Of a stretch of DNA of 64,000 nucleotides, positions 1 to 6,853 are shown piece after piece. A program made the position numbers and the translations under genes. The stretch's first letter is position 1. The number at the start of each line of letters is the position of its first letter. The DNA comes from JACDAN01 sp963847235 (GTDB lineage: Bacteria > Actinomycetota > Thermoleophilia > Gaiellales > Gaiellaceae), in the NCBI GenBank assembly GCA_963847235.1, contig CAWJYU010000023.1, positions 85,362 to 149,361 on the forward strand, in the 5' to 3' direction. The notes under the pieces were generated by a model. That model searched no databases. It was given only the letters and a program-made list of their open reading frames with translations, and had not been told where the DNA came from.

Positions 1-2
1 TG

Positions 3-764
3 TTCGGCCGCAAGAGGATCCTCGTGACGCCGCAGCGGCTCGGCGCGACTGCGCGCGTGAAGCTCGCGATCGGCCAGGCCCGCCGCGCAGCGCCGGGAAC
101 GAGGCTCCCGCTCTTCGTCACGCTGCGGCGCGGCGGCGTCGCGAAGTACGTGAAGGCGCTCGGGAAGCGCTTCGACAGGGGCGGGAAGAACGCCGAGCTC
201 GTCGGCCTGCGTGGCAACCAGCCGTGGATCACCAAGGAGCAGACCGGGCGGGTCCTGAAGCAGCGCTCGGCGGTGCGAGAGATCGTTGCCAGCCTTCGAT
301 CCCACCGGCGCTCCCCGCTGCGGGTCCGCGCCGAACGAGTCGAGCCGAGCGCGACGCGCGCCCGCTTCGGTCCGATCATCGTGATCCGGCGCGAGTCCAA
401 AGTGCTCAATCTCTTCCGCGGGATGCGCCTCTGGAAGCGGCTCGGCGTCGCGACGGGCCAGTCGTCCTACCCGACACCGCTCGGCCGTTACTCGATCGTC
501 ACGATGCAGCGGCATCCCTGGTGGTATCCGCCGGACTCGGACTGGGCCAAGAACGAGAAGCCGATCCCGCCCGGGCCGGGGAACCCGCTGGGGACGCGAT
601 GGATGGGCATCAGCGCCCCGGGAGTCGGCATCCACGGGACGCCGGATCCGGCCTCGATCGGTTACTCCGCGTCGCACGGCTGCGTGCGCATGCGGATCCC
701 CGAGGCGGAGTGGCTGTTCGGCCGCGTCCGGGTCGGGACGCCGGTCTTCATCGTTCCCGCGTAG
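3..764 (+). CDS. L,D-transpeptidase (YkuD domain), 5'-truncated by window edge
   Basis: The reading frame is open from the first bases, so the true start probably lies upstream; a GTG at 24 is the first start codon inside the window. The first ~110 residues look like a peptidoglycan-binding-type region. The second half is a YkuD L,D-transpeptidase domain with the catalytic motif HGCVRM (codons around 676-693; Cys is the nucleophile) and the preceding G-I-H-G segment. Enzymes of this family make 3-3 cross-links between peptidoglycan stem peptides outside the membrane. No signal peptide is visible because the N-terminus is missing. The gene ends 10 bp before the thioredoxin-like gene and could be co-transcribed with it. 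Family assignment is firm; the exact cell-wall role is inferred. Confidence 0.88.
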   Translation, partial: FGRKRILVTPQRLGATARVKLAIGQARRAAPGTRLPLFVTLRRGGVAKYVKALGKRFDRGGKNAELVGLRGNQPWITKEQTGRVLKQRSAVREIVASLRSHRRSPLRVRAERVEPSATRARFGPIIVIRRESKVLNLFRGMRLWKRLGVATGQSSYPTPLGRYSIVTMQRHPWWYPPDSDWAKNEKPIPPGPGNPLGTRWMGISAPGVGIHGTPDPASIGYSASHGCVRMRIPEAEWLFGRVRVGTPVFIVPA

Positions 765-774
765 GTTGTAGGTC

Positions 775-1335
775 ATGTCCGGCCGTCTGAAGCTCGCGGC
801 CCAGGGTCTGTCCGTCGCACTCGTCGCCGGCCTCTTCGGGCTTCTCGTCTGGAAGGTCGCGACGCAGGAGGAGGGCGCTTCGCGCAAGCTCGGCCGCGGC
901 GAGATCGTCAGCGCGCCCAACTTCCGCCTCGACCGGCTCGACGGGCAGGGGAAGATCTCGCTCGCCGAGTACCGCGGCCGCCCCGTCGTCGTCAACTTCT
1001 GGGGCTCGTGGTGCGACCCGTGCAAGGAGGAGGCGCCCGTGCTCGAGGGGACCTGGCGGCGCTACAAGGATCGCGGCCTGGTCGTCCTGGGGGTCGACTT
1101 CCACGACCTCAAGGGCGCAGCAAGACGGTTCGCGCGCGAGAACGACATGAGCTATCCGCTCGCCTACGACGGGCCGGGGAACACGATCTCCGAGTACGGC
1201 GTCGAGGCCGCGCCGGAGACGTTCTTCGTCTCGCCAGACGGGAAGCTGGTCTGCGAGCGGCTGCTCGGCGGCGTCCACATCGAGCGGAACCGCCTCCGCT
1301 ACGACGACTGCGTCGAGGAGCTGCTCGCGGCGTGA
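775..1335 (+). CDS. TlpA/ResA-like membrane-anchored thioredoxin (cytochrome c maturation)
   Basis: 186 residues: an N-terminal hydrophobic anchor (about residues 8-26) followed by a thioredoxin fold. The active site WCDPC has Cys80 and Cys83 in the WGSWCxPCxxE context of the AhpC/TSA-TlpA family. Such proteins reduce the apocytochrome c CXXCH cysteines on the outer face of the membrane (ResA/CcmG role). The ATG at 775 gives a sensible signal anchor. Its stop overlaps a GTG (1332) that may start ccmH, and ccmH and ccdA follow directly, which supports a role in cytochrome c assembly and not in general thiol reduction. Confidence 0.9.
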   Translation: MSGRLKLAAQGLSVALVAGLFGLLVWKVATQEEGASRKLGRGEIVSAPNFRLDRLDGQGKISLAEYRGRPVVVNFWGSWCDPCKEEAPVLEGTWRRYKDRGLVVLGVDFHDLKGAARRFARENDMSYPLAYDGPGNTISEYGVEAAPETFFVSPDGKLVCERLLGGVHIERNRLRYDDCVEELLAA

Positions 1336-1886
1336 GGGAGCTAGTAACAGAGTGTCACTTGCCCTCCGCGGCCGCCGATCCGGCTGTCCGAGAGCCGTTG
1401 CGCCGCTCGAGAAGCCTTGTAACACAGTGTTACTTGGTCGGGCTGGCGGTCGTCGCGCTCGCGCTGGGTCTGCCGGCTGCGGCGAACGCTGCCTGCCCGA
1501 CGCTCGCGGATCTCGAGGGCCAGGTCATGTGCCCGCAGTGCAAGACGACCCTCGACCAGTCGGATGCGCCGGTCGCGCGCGACATCAAGCAGTTCATCCA
1601 GGCGCGGGCCGAGGCGTGCGTGCCCGAGGGGCAGATCAAGGACGAGCTGGTGGCGCAGTTCGGGCCGGCGGTCCTGGCCGCGCCTCCGCGCGAGGGCTTC
1701 CACTGGTTGGCGTGGCTGCTGCCGCTCGCCGGGCTGCTCGCGGGCGCCGCCGTGATCTCGATCCTGGTCTGGCGCTGGAGCCGGCGCCGACCCGTCGCGG
1801 AGCCGGTCGCGCCGCCCAACGGCCGGCCGCTGGATCCCGAGCTCGAGCGAAGGCTCGACCGGGAGCTCGCCCGCTTCGATGGCTGA
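1332..1886 (+). CDS. ccmH: CcmH/CycL-type cytochrome c biogenesis protein
   Basis: The core has the CcmH motif CPQC (codons near 1527-1541), a following helical domain and a C-terminal membrane segment (about 1700-1770) with an Arg-rich cytoplasmic tail. CcmH-type proteins are thiol-oxidoreductases of cytochrome c maturation that hand apocytochrome to the heme ligase. The start is uncertain. GTG 1332 overlaps the previous stop by 4 bp and gives a 34-residue basic leader; TTG 1434 would start right at the hydrophobic signal segment. Two palindromes (1344-1358 and 1419-1433) lie between these candidates. If they are operators, the later start is more likely. The last 8 bp overlap ccdA, so the three genes form one operon. 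Confidence 0.85.
   Translation: MRELVTECHLPSAAADPAVREPLRRSRSLVTQCYLVGLAVVALALGLPAAANAACPTLADLEGQVMCPQCKTTLDQSDAPVARDIKQFIQARAEACVPEGQIKDELVAQFGPAVLAAPPREGFHWLAWLLPLAGLLAGAAVISILVWRWSRRRPVAEPVAPPNGRPLDPELERRLDRELARFDG
1344..1358. promoter_or_regulatory. Palindromic site, degenerate copy (GTAACAGAGTGTCAC)
   Basis: An imperfect 7-1-7 inverted repeat that matches the perfect copy at 1419-1433 in 13 of 15 positions. It lies just after the tlpA-like stop codon. The start-to-start distance to the next copy is 75 bp. It looks like one of a pair of regulator-binding sites; the regulator is unknown. Confidence 0.5.
1419..1433. promoter_or_regulatory. Palindromic operator-like site GTAACACAGTGTTAC upstream of ccmH core
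   Basis: Perfect inverted repeat GTAACAC-A-GTGTTAC, followed at once by TTG 1434. With flanks it is identical over 22 bp to the copy at 46103-46117, which lies upstream of the transhydrogenase operon. The dimension and symmetry fit a dimeric HTH regulator, but no regulator gene lies beside it. Confidence 0.6.
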
Positions 1887-2586
1887 GGCGTTACCCCTCG
1901 CGTTCCTCGCCGGGGTGCTGTCGATCATCACGCCCTGCGTCCTGCCGCTGGTGCCCGGCTACCTGTCGGCGGTCTCGGCGGTGGAGGCGGACCGGCTCGG
2001 CGAGGCCGGCGTGGGGAGGCGGGTGGCGCGCTCGAGCATCCCGTTCATCTTCGGCTTCACGACGGTCTTCGTCATCCTCGGCGCCGGAGCGGCGGCGCTC
2101 GGCGGGTTCCTCGATGCGAACCGGCGCGCGGAGCTCGCTGGGTTCGTGCTCGTCGTCCTCGGACTCGCGTTCCTGGGTCTCCTGCCCTGGCCCGAGAGAC
2201 TGGTTGCGCCGGGCCTCCTGACCGGGGCGCGCAAGCGCGGGTCGGGCGTCCTACTCGGCGCCGCCTTCGCGGTGTGCGCCGCGCCGTGCATCGGCACCGT
2301 GCTCGCATCGGTGCTGGTGCTGGCCGGGAGCGCGGAGGAGATCCTCGAGGGCTCCGCGATCCTCGCCGCGTACTCCGCCGGCCTCGCGCTCGCCTTCGTG
2401 CTGGCGGCGATCGCGTTCGTGCGCGCGATGGGCGCGTTCCGCTGGCTGCGCGACCACTACGCGGTGATCCGCGTCGTGAGCGGCTCGGTGCTCGTCCTCA
2501 TCGGGCTGGCGTTCTTCTTCCATCGCGACGGGTGGATCCGGGTCGGCTTCGATCGCGTGCTCGATGTCGTCGGGCTAGGTGTCTAG
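1879..2586 (+). CDS. ccdA: CcdA-type cytochrome c biogenesis membrane protein
   Basis: 235 residues with about six membrane helices. The two transmembrane cysteines typical of CcdA/DsbD are present, Cys20 in TPCVLPL and Cys137 in APCIGTV. CcdA carries electrons from cytoplasmic thioredoxin across the membrane to extracytoplasmic thioredoxin-like proteins, here most likely the TlpA/ResA-like protein and CcmH encoded just upstream. The ATG at 1879 overlaps the end of ccmH by 8 bp, which indicates translational coupling. The C-terminus runs 12 bp into the convergent DUF309 gene. Confidence 0.93.
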   Translation: MAEALPLAFLAGVLSIITPCVLPLVPGYLSAVSAVEADRLGEAGVGRRVARSSIPFIFGFTTVFVILGAGAAALGGFLDANRRAELAGFVLVVLGLAFLGLLPWPERLVAPGLLTGARKRGSGVLLGAAFAVCAAPCIGTVLASVLVLAGSAEEILEGSAILAAYSAGLALAFVLAAIAFVRAMGAFRWLRDHYAVIRVVSGSVLVLIGLAFFFHRDGWIRVGFDRVLDVVGLGV

Positions 2587-2907
2587 CGGCCTCGGCAGCT
2601 CGAGCGACCCGGACTCGACCATCCGCTGGGCAGCGCCGACAGACGAGAGGACGGCGGCGACATCCACACCGCGATGCTCCGGCGCGAACGGGCCGAGCCG
2701 CCGCGCCGCCTTCGCGAGCTGCCGCTCGCACCCCGGCCGGTTCCCGCGGCCGGCGTGGTGCCAGGCGACCGTCACGTGGACGAGGCCCTGGAAGAAGTCC
2801 TTCTCCTCCGGGTCGGCCGCACGCCACGCCTCCTCGAGCTCCTCGTGCGCCTCGAAGTAGTCGCCTCGGCGCATCAGCTCGAGACCGTTTCGCAACCACT
2901 CGTCCAC
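2575..2907 (-). CDS. DUF309 family protein
   Basis: About 110 residues from a GTG start (a longer frame exists upstream but loses family likeness). The helical DUF309 signature is clear: FEAHEELEEAW followed by DFFQGLVHVTVAWHH. The biochemical function of the family is not established; members are small all-helical proteins widespread in bacteria and plants. It is divergent from the receiver-like gene at 2935, leaving only ~27 bp between starts. In that gap sits AGTGTTAC (2916-2923), a half-site of the palindrome seen at 1419 and 46103, which may be chance. Confidence 0.8.
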   Translation of the reverse strand: MDEWLRNGLELMRRGDYFEAHEELEEAWRAADPEEKDFFQGLVHVTVAWHHAGRGNRPGCERQLAKAARRLGPFAPEHRGVDVAAVLSSVGAAQRMVESGSLELPRPLDT

Positions 2908-2934
2908 AAACGTGAGTGTTACTCTCGGAGGGTC

Positions 2935-3240
2935 GTGGCGACGATCCTGCTCGAAGGCGTCGACCTCTTCATCCGCGGCAAGCTCGAGGCGCTTCTCGAG
3001 GGCCACCACCTCGTCACGAACGACTCGGTCGATCCCCCCGATCTGGTGATCGCGGACGTCGGGCGAACCGATCCGGACGAGGTCGCGGACGCCTATCCGG
3101 ACGTCCCCATCCTCGGCTTCTCGAATCACAAGGACACCGCGGGCCTGCGTCGGGCGCACGAGGCGGGCTTCGACCAGGTGGTCGCGAAGTCGGCGCTCGC
3201 GGAGCGCGCTCCTGAGCTCATCGAACAGCTGATTCCCTAG
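2935..3240 (+). CDS. Degenerate receiver-like (CheY-fold) protein
   Basis: 101 residues from GTG 2935. The pattern resembles a response-regulator receiver: a short beta strand ATILLEGVD, a central DLVIADVG strand with an Asp, a PILGFSNH strand, then AGFDQVVAKSAL with the conserved-type Lys near the end. The acidic pair expected near the first strand is not obvious, so phosphorylation is doubtful and it may be a pseudo-receiver. There is no output domain. It is followed after 14 bp by the ferredoxin gene, which has its own -10 box. Function unknown. Confidence 0.65.
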   Translation: MATILLEGVDLFIRGKLEALLEGHHLVTNDSVDPPDLVIADVGRTDPDEVADAYPDVPILGFSNHKDTAGLRRAHEAGFDQVVAKSALAERAPELIEQLIP

Positions 3241-3241
3241 A

Positions 3242-3247
3242 TAGGGT
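3242..3247 (+). promoter_or_regulatory. -10 box TAGGGT for the ferredoxin gene, leaderless-type
   Basis: TAGGGT lies 7 nt before the GTG start at 3255, so transcription would begin at or next to the start codon. No Shine-Dalgarno sequence is present. This fits the leaderless pattern seen at several other starts in the window. Confidence 0.45.
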
Positions 3248-3254
3248 CCCGGCC

Positions 3255-4502
3255 GTGACGTACATCATCGCCGAGCCCTGCATCGACATCAAAGACCTCT
3301 CCTGCGTGGACGTCTGCCCGGTCGACTGCATCCACGAGTTCGAACGGATCCTGATCATCGACCCCGAGGAGTGCATCGACTGCTTCGCTCCGACGGAGCG
3401 GTTCGTGACCTCGAAGGGCATCCGGACCTTCGCCGAGGTCGAGAACCAGGCCGTGAGAGTCCTGACCGACGACGGGTTCAAGCCCGCGCTCGTGAAGCGG
3501 TTTCGCCGGAAGCCGCTCGTGAAGCTCGAGCTCGCGCCGGCGTTCGAGGAGCGCGACCGCTACGGCGGGACGAGGCTGACGACTCGCAACATCTCGAGGT
3601 TCCGCCGGACGATCTGGGCGACGCCGACGCATTCGTGGCTCCTCGCGGATGGCGAGCGCACCGATTCGCTCGAGACGGGCCAATTCGTTCCCTCGATGCG
3701 CGCTCAGCCCCGTCGCGACGGCGAGACCTATCGCCTCGGTGTTCTCCACGGGCTCGTGTTCGGCGACGGAAGCTGGAACAAGCAGGAGATCCGCTCCGGC
3801 GAGCATCTCCACTACGTCCAGCTTTACGGCGACCGGGTGGCGAGGTTCCGCGACTTCTTCGACCAGGTCAACTTCTCGCCTTGCCTCGACGCGCATCCCG
3901 GCTACGTCGGAACCGGCGTCGTGCGTTCGTCGGCGAATCTCAAGCGACTCTTGCCGGAGACGGCCGACATCGAGTACATCACCGGCTTCGTGGACGGCTG
4001 GATCGCCGCGGACGGCGATCCCGTCAAGGCCGGATCCTGGCGCCTTCGCTCGACCGACCACGAGGCGCTTGCCTGGCTCGAGCAGGCGGCGGTGATCGCC
4101 GGGTACGTCGCGGTCGGCTCCGGCGAAGAGGCAAGCCGCGAGACGAATTTCGGCGTCCGCAGCCGCCCCATCCGCTGGCTCTACCTCGCGACTCGGGAGG
4201 TCTCCTGGCGCGTGATGAACGTGGAGGAGAACGAGGCTGACGCAGAGGACACCTTCTGCGCAGTCGTTCCCGGAAAGCACGCGTTCACGCTTGCCGGAGG
4301 CGTCTATACGAAAAATTGCGGCGCGTGCGAACCGGAGTGCCCGGTCGAGGCGATCTTCCCCGAGGATGCTCTCCCCGATAAGTGGGAGCCGTTCGTGAAG
4401 ATCAACTACGCCTACGGCGAGGGCGCCGACGTGATCAACAACCTCACGAACGAGTACGCCACCGAGCACAACGTGCAGAACCCTCCGCTCGACGAGCGTT
4501 AG
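3255..4502 (+). CDS. fdxA: FdxA-type 7Fe ferredoxin interrupted by an intein
   Basis: The 415-residue product is a ferredoxin precursor. Residues 1-42 and 355-415 join into a 103-residue FdxA-type ferredoxin, about the family's normal size. Cluster cysteines are C9, C17, C21, C25 and C40 in the N-extein, and C355, C358 and C362 in the C-extein. Together they rebuild the EECIDC and CGACEPECP cluster motifs. Residues 43-354 are an intein (separate entry). Ferredoxins of this type carry low-potential electrons in the cytoplasm, for example to P450s or other reductases. The GTG at 3255 matches the usual VTYIIAEPC start. Function depends on protein splicing, because the unspliced form cannot form the second cluster. 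Confidence 0.93.
   Translation: MTYIIAEPCIDIKDLSCVDVCPVDCIHEFERILIIDPEECIDCFAPTERFVTSKGIRTFAEVENQAVRVLTDDGFKPALVKRFRRKPLVKLELAPAFEERDRYGGTRLTTRNISRFRRTIWATPTHSWLLADGERTDSLETGQFVPSMRAQPRRDGETYRLGVLHGLVFGDGSWNKQEIRSGEHLHYVQLYGDRVARFRDFFDQVNFSPCLDAHPGYVGTGVVRSSANLKRLLPETADIEYITGFVDGWIAADGDPVKAGSWRLRSTDHEALAWLEQAAVIAGYVAVGSGEEASRETNFGVRSRPIRWLYLATREVSWRVMNVEENEADAEDTFCAVVPGKHAFTLAGGVYTKNCGACEPECPVEAIFPEDALPDKWEPFVKINYAYGEGADVINNLTNEYATEHNVQNPPLDER
3381..4316 (+). other. Intein with LAGLIDADG-type homing endonuclease domain inside ferredoxin
   Basis: 312 residues from Cys43 to Asn354 of the precursor, followed by Cys+1. Block A starts CFAPTERFVTSKG. Block B is TPTHSWLL (precursor residues 123-130, with the Thr-x-x-His pair). 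Two LAGLIDADG-like helices follow, LHGLVFGDG (about 164-172) and ITGFVDGWIAADG (about 242-254), so an endonuclease domain is present. Block F/G is near the end and finishes GGVYTKN before Cys. The terminal Asn and Cys+1 are intact. The penultimate residue is Lys, where most inteins have His; some active inteins also lack that His. Removal restores an intact ferredoxin, so the insertion is in frame and probably active. Confidence 0.93.
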
Positions 4503-4515
4503 ACGCTCCGCAGAC

Positions 4516-4541
4516 GGGGTAGGCCTCCGAAAAAGGAGGTA
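4516..4541 (+). promoter_or_regulatory. Strong Shine-Dalgarno inside a possible masking hairpin
   Basis: AAGGAGGT lies just upstream of ATG 4545. The preceding GTAGGCCTCC can pair with GGAGGTAC across a GAAAAA loop, with a two-base GG bulge. The SD would sit in the 3' arm, which suggests structure-dependent translation. Confidence 0.5.
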
Positions 4542-4544
4542 CGC

Positions 4545-4880
4545 ATGCCCCAGGAAGCATGGAGCAACAAGCGCGAACGGCAGTACGAGCACATCAAGGA
4601 AAGCGCGAAGGATCGCGGTGCCTCGACGAAGCGTGCCAAGGAGATCGCGGCCCGCACGGTCAACAAGGAGCGGGCCCGGTCGGGCGAGGCTCGGACGTCG
4701 TCGAGAACGTCTCGGCAGGACATGTCGTCAAGCCGCCGCGGCGGTCAGCGCTCCGGAACGAACCGTCCGAAGGGCCGCACGAAGGAGCAGCTCTACAACG
4801 AGGCAAAGCGGATGGGCATCGACGGCCGCTCGAAGATGAACAAGCAGCAGCTGCAGCGCGCGGTCGATCGCAGGAAGTAA
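4545..4880 (+). CDS. Small basic protein with Rho_N-like C-terminus ('plasmid stabilization' type)
   Basis: 111 residues, rich in Arg, Lys, Ser and Gln. The N-terminal part (EAWSNKRERQYEHIKES) and the EIAARTVNKERA segment resemble a conserved actinobacterial family often labelled plasmid stabilization protein. The C-terminal 45 residues (GRTKEQLYNEAKRMGI, then SKMNKQQLQRAV) look like a Rho-N/SAP-type helical nucleic-acid-binding motif. The start is fixed by an excellent Shine-Dalgarno. It is likely a DNA- or RNA-binding protein; a plasmid or toxin-antitoxin role is not supported by its neighbours. Confidence 0.72.
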   Translation: MPQEAWSNKRERQYEHIKESAKDRGASTKRAKEIAARTVNKERARSGEARTSSRTSRQDMSSSRRGGQRSGTNRPKGRTKEQLYNEAKRMGIDGRSKMNKQQLQRAVDRRK

Positions 4881-4909
4881 TCGCCTTCTGCCGGTTGCGC
4901 GGCGCTGGC

Positions 4910-4915
4910 TATATT
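4910..4915 (+). promoter_or_regulatory. -10 box TATATT for VOC gene, leaderless-type
   Basis: TATATT ends 10 nt before GTG 4926. This supports 4926, not an upstream codon, as the start and suggests a leaderless or near-leaderless transcript. Confidence 0.45.
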
Positions 4916-4925
4916 GCGCGGCGCC

Positions 4926-5625
4926 GTGCGACCGAAGACCCTCGATCACGTCGCGTACTGGCTCGCCGACCGGGACCGCATCGCCGACTTCGTCACGACG
5001 CACCTCGGCATGCACGTCATCGAGCGAACCGACCGCTTCACGCTCGTCGGCTCTGACGCGCGCAAGGGGAAGCTGACGCTCTTCGATGCGGAAGCGCCAC
5101 GCGAGCGCGGCGCGCTCAAGCATGTCGCGCTTCGCGTGAACGACCTGGACGCCGCGCTCACCGAGCTCCCCGACAGCGTCGTCGTGGAGCGCACGAACGG
5201 CACGGCGCTCTTCGACCTCGGCGACGGGGTGAACCTCGGCCTCGTCGAGGCGACGACGGAGACGGAGTACGACCTCGATCACGTCGCGCTCTTCTCGGCT
5301 GACCCGGAGGCGACCGCGCAGCGATACCGCGATTACGGCTTCGAGTCCGCCGATCGCGGCTCCGGCGGCGAGCCGCGCGTGGAGGTCGCAGGGGCGTACG
5401 TCGAGTTCCACGAGGGCGAGCCGGGAGACCCCGAGTCGCCGCTGCTCAACCACCTTGCGGTGCTCGTCGACTCGGCGGAGGATCACCGGGCAGGCGGCCG
5501 AGCAGCGCGACATCGAGGTGCAGGACTTCGTGGACGCTCCGAACACGCTGGCCGTGTTCGTCTGGCTCCCGGAGCGCGTCCGGCTCGAGTACGTCGAGCA
5601 CAAGCCGACGTTCGCGCTCCAATAG
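4926..5625 (+). CDS. VOC-superfamily (glyoxalase-like) protein, frameshifted in assembly
   Basis: Two beta-alpha-beta-beta-beta VOC modules are visible: one from LDHVAYWLADRD, the second from LDHVALFSADPE. VOC proteins bind a divalent metal and act as glyoxalases, dioxygenases, epimerases or resistance proteins; the substrate here is not predictable. The frame breaks near 5490. In the other frame the sequence continues sensibly (QAAEQRDIEVQDF ... HKPTFALQ) to a TAG at 5623-5625, so a one-base indel is likely. Without correction the frame would run on into the next FAD gene as a false fusion. The start GTG 4926 follows a TATATT -10 box. Confidence 0.75.
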
Positions 5626-5627
5626 CC

Positions 5628-6650
5628 CTGCGTATCGCGGGAGCCGGGATGGCCGGCCTCGTGGCGGCCGCCAGGGCGCGCGAGCTCGGCGCCGAGCCGG
5701 TCGTCTACGAGAAGGGGACGCGCGCGGGCGGCTCGATGCTGCTCTCGAGCGGCTTCGCCTGGCGCTACCGGTCGTGGGAGGTCTTCCGTGAGCAGTGCCC
5801 GGGCGGGGATCCGAGACTTCAACGCCTGATCCTGGAGCGGTTCGACGACGCGCTCGACTGGCTCCAGGCGCAGGGGGTCGAGCTGCTTACCCGCGAGACG
5901 GGGAACCCGCTCACCGTCGGCGCCCGCTTCGACCCGCGGCAGCTCGTCGAGACTCTCGCCCAGGACGTCCGTCTGGGCGAGACGACCGACGAGCCGACGA
6001 TCCTCGCCACCGGCGGTTTCCCGGCGCGGCTCGCCCGCGAGCGTGGACTGCTCCTGCGCGCCAACCCGTGGAGCGAGGGCGACGGGCTCGACCTCGCACG
6101 AGACCGTGGCGCGGCGACGGCGGGTGACCTCGACGAGTTCTACGGCCGCGCGATGGCCGCGGTCGACGTCCTCGCGGAGGCGGATTTCGTGCGCCTCGGC
6201 CAGCTGTACGCGAAGTTCGCGGAGATCACGTCGGAGGACGGCTCGGAGCGTTTCGTCGGCGAGCCGAGCTGGTCGGAGATCGACGTCGCCCAGCAGGTCG
6301 CCCGCTGGCCGGGCGGGCGCGCGTGGTTCACGGTCGAGCGAGCCGCGCTGGACGAGCGCGTGCGCGACCGGACGGTCAGGGAGATGATCGAGGCGGCCCG
6401 TGAGGCAGGCGCGCCGGTCGAGGAGCAGGACGGGCGGGTCCGGGTTCTCGTGCGGGCCGGAGTGACGCAGACGCTCGGCGGCCTGCGCGTCGACGAGCAG
6501 GCCCGGGTGCTCGACGCGAGCGGCGAGTCGATCGACGGCCTGTTCGCGGCCGGCGCGGATGCCGGCGGCATCTCGACGGGCGGCTGGTCGAGCGGCCTGG
6601 CAGCGGCCCTCGTCCTCGGCCTCGTCGCCGCCGAGTCGGCGGTCGCCTAG
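5628..6650 (+). CDS. FAD-dependent flavoprotein (fumarate reductase/ketosteroid dehydrogenase type)
   Basis: About 340 residues. The N-terminal Rossmann motif LRIAGAGMAGLVAAARA binds FAD, and the C-terminal VTQTLGGLRV ... GLFAAGADAGG block is the second FAD-binding signature of the FAD_binding_2 family (succinate dehydrogenase flavoprotein, fumarate reductase, 3-ketosteroid-delta1-dehydrogenase). The substrate is unknown. The expected start lies at CTG 5628, directly after the VOC stop codon; the first ATG (5649) would cut the nucleotide-binding strand. Either CTG is used or a base is wrong. It converges with the small gene at 6647, overlapping by 4 bp. Confidence 0.78.
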   Translation: MRIAGAGMAGLVAAARARELGAEPVVYEKGTRAGGSMLLSSGFAWRYRSWEVFREQCPGGDPRLQRLILERFDDALDWLQAQGVELLTRETGNPLTVGARFDPRQLVETLAQDVRLGETTDEPTILATGGFPARLARERGLLLRANPWSEGDGLDLARDRGAATAGDLDEFYGRAMAAVDVLAEADFVRLGQLYAKFAEITSEDGSERFVGEPSWSEIDVAQQVARWPGGRAWFTVERAALDERVRDRTVREMIEAAREAGAPVEEQDGRVRVLVRAGVTQTLGGLRVDEQARVLDASGESIDGLFAAGADAGGISTGGWSSGLAAALVLGLVAAESAVA

Positions 6651-6841
6651 CCCGGGAGGGGCTGGAGATAGGCCGCGCGACGGTCGTCGCCGGGGAGCGG
6701 CGAAGGCGCCAGACGATTGACCTCCTGACGGAGGCCGTCGTCGAGCTCGACCACGCTTCCGACCGTCGGCAGCTCGCCCTCCCGCTCGTGGAGCTCGTAG
6801 CCGGTCGTTTTCCAGACGAAGAGCAGGTGCTTGTCCGCCAT
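6647..6841 (-). CDS. Small conserved-looking hypothetical protein (64 aa)
   Basis: 64 residues with third-position GC bias typical of real genes here. It begins MADKHLLFVWKTTGYEL and includes GSVVELDDG. It starts 12 bp after the histidine kinase stop and is probably the last gene of the two-component operon. I do not recognise a domain. The beta-rich start and the lack of membrane segments suggest a small soluble protein. Confidence 0.55.
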   Translation of the reverse strand: MADKHLLFVWKTTGYELHEREGELPTVGSVVELDDGLRQEVNRLAPSPLPGDDRRAAYLQPLPG

Positions 6842-6853
6842 CGCGGCCGGACT

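Noticed and set aside
1344..1433. Palindromes as CRISPR repeats or attachment sites
   Set aside because: Only two copies per locus, perfectly palindromic, no spacers, no integrase and no duplicated gene ends.
2910..2925. AGTGTTAC between DUF309 and the receiver-like gene as a third palindrome locus
   Set aside because: Only one half-site matches; too weak to call without a genome-wide motif search.
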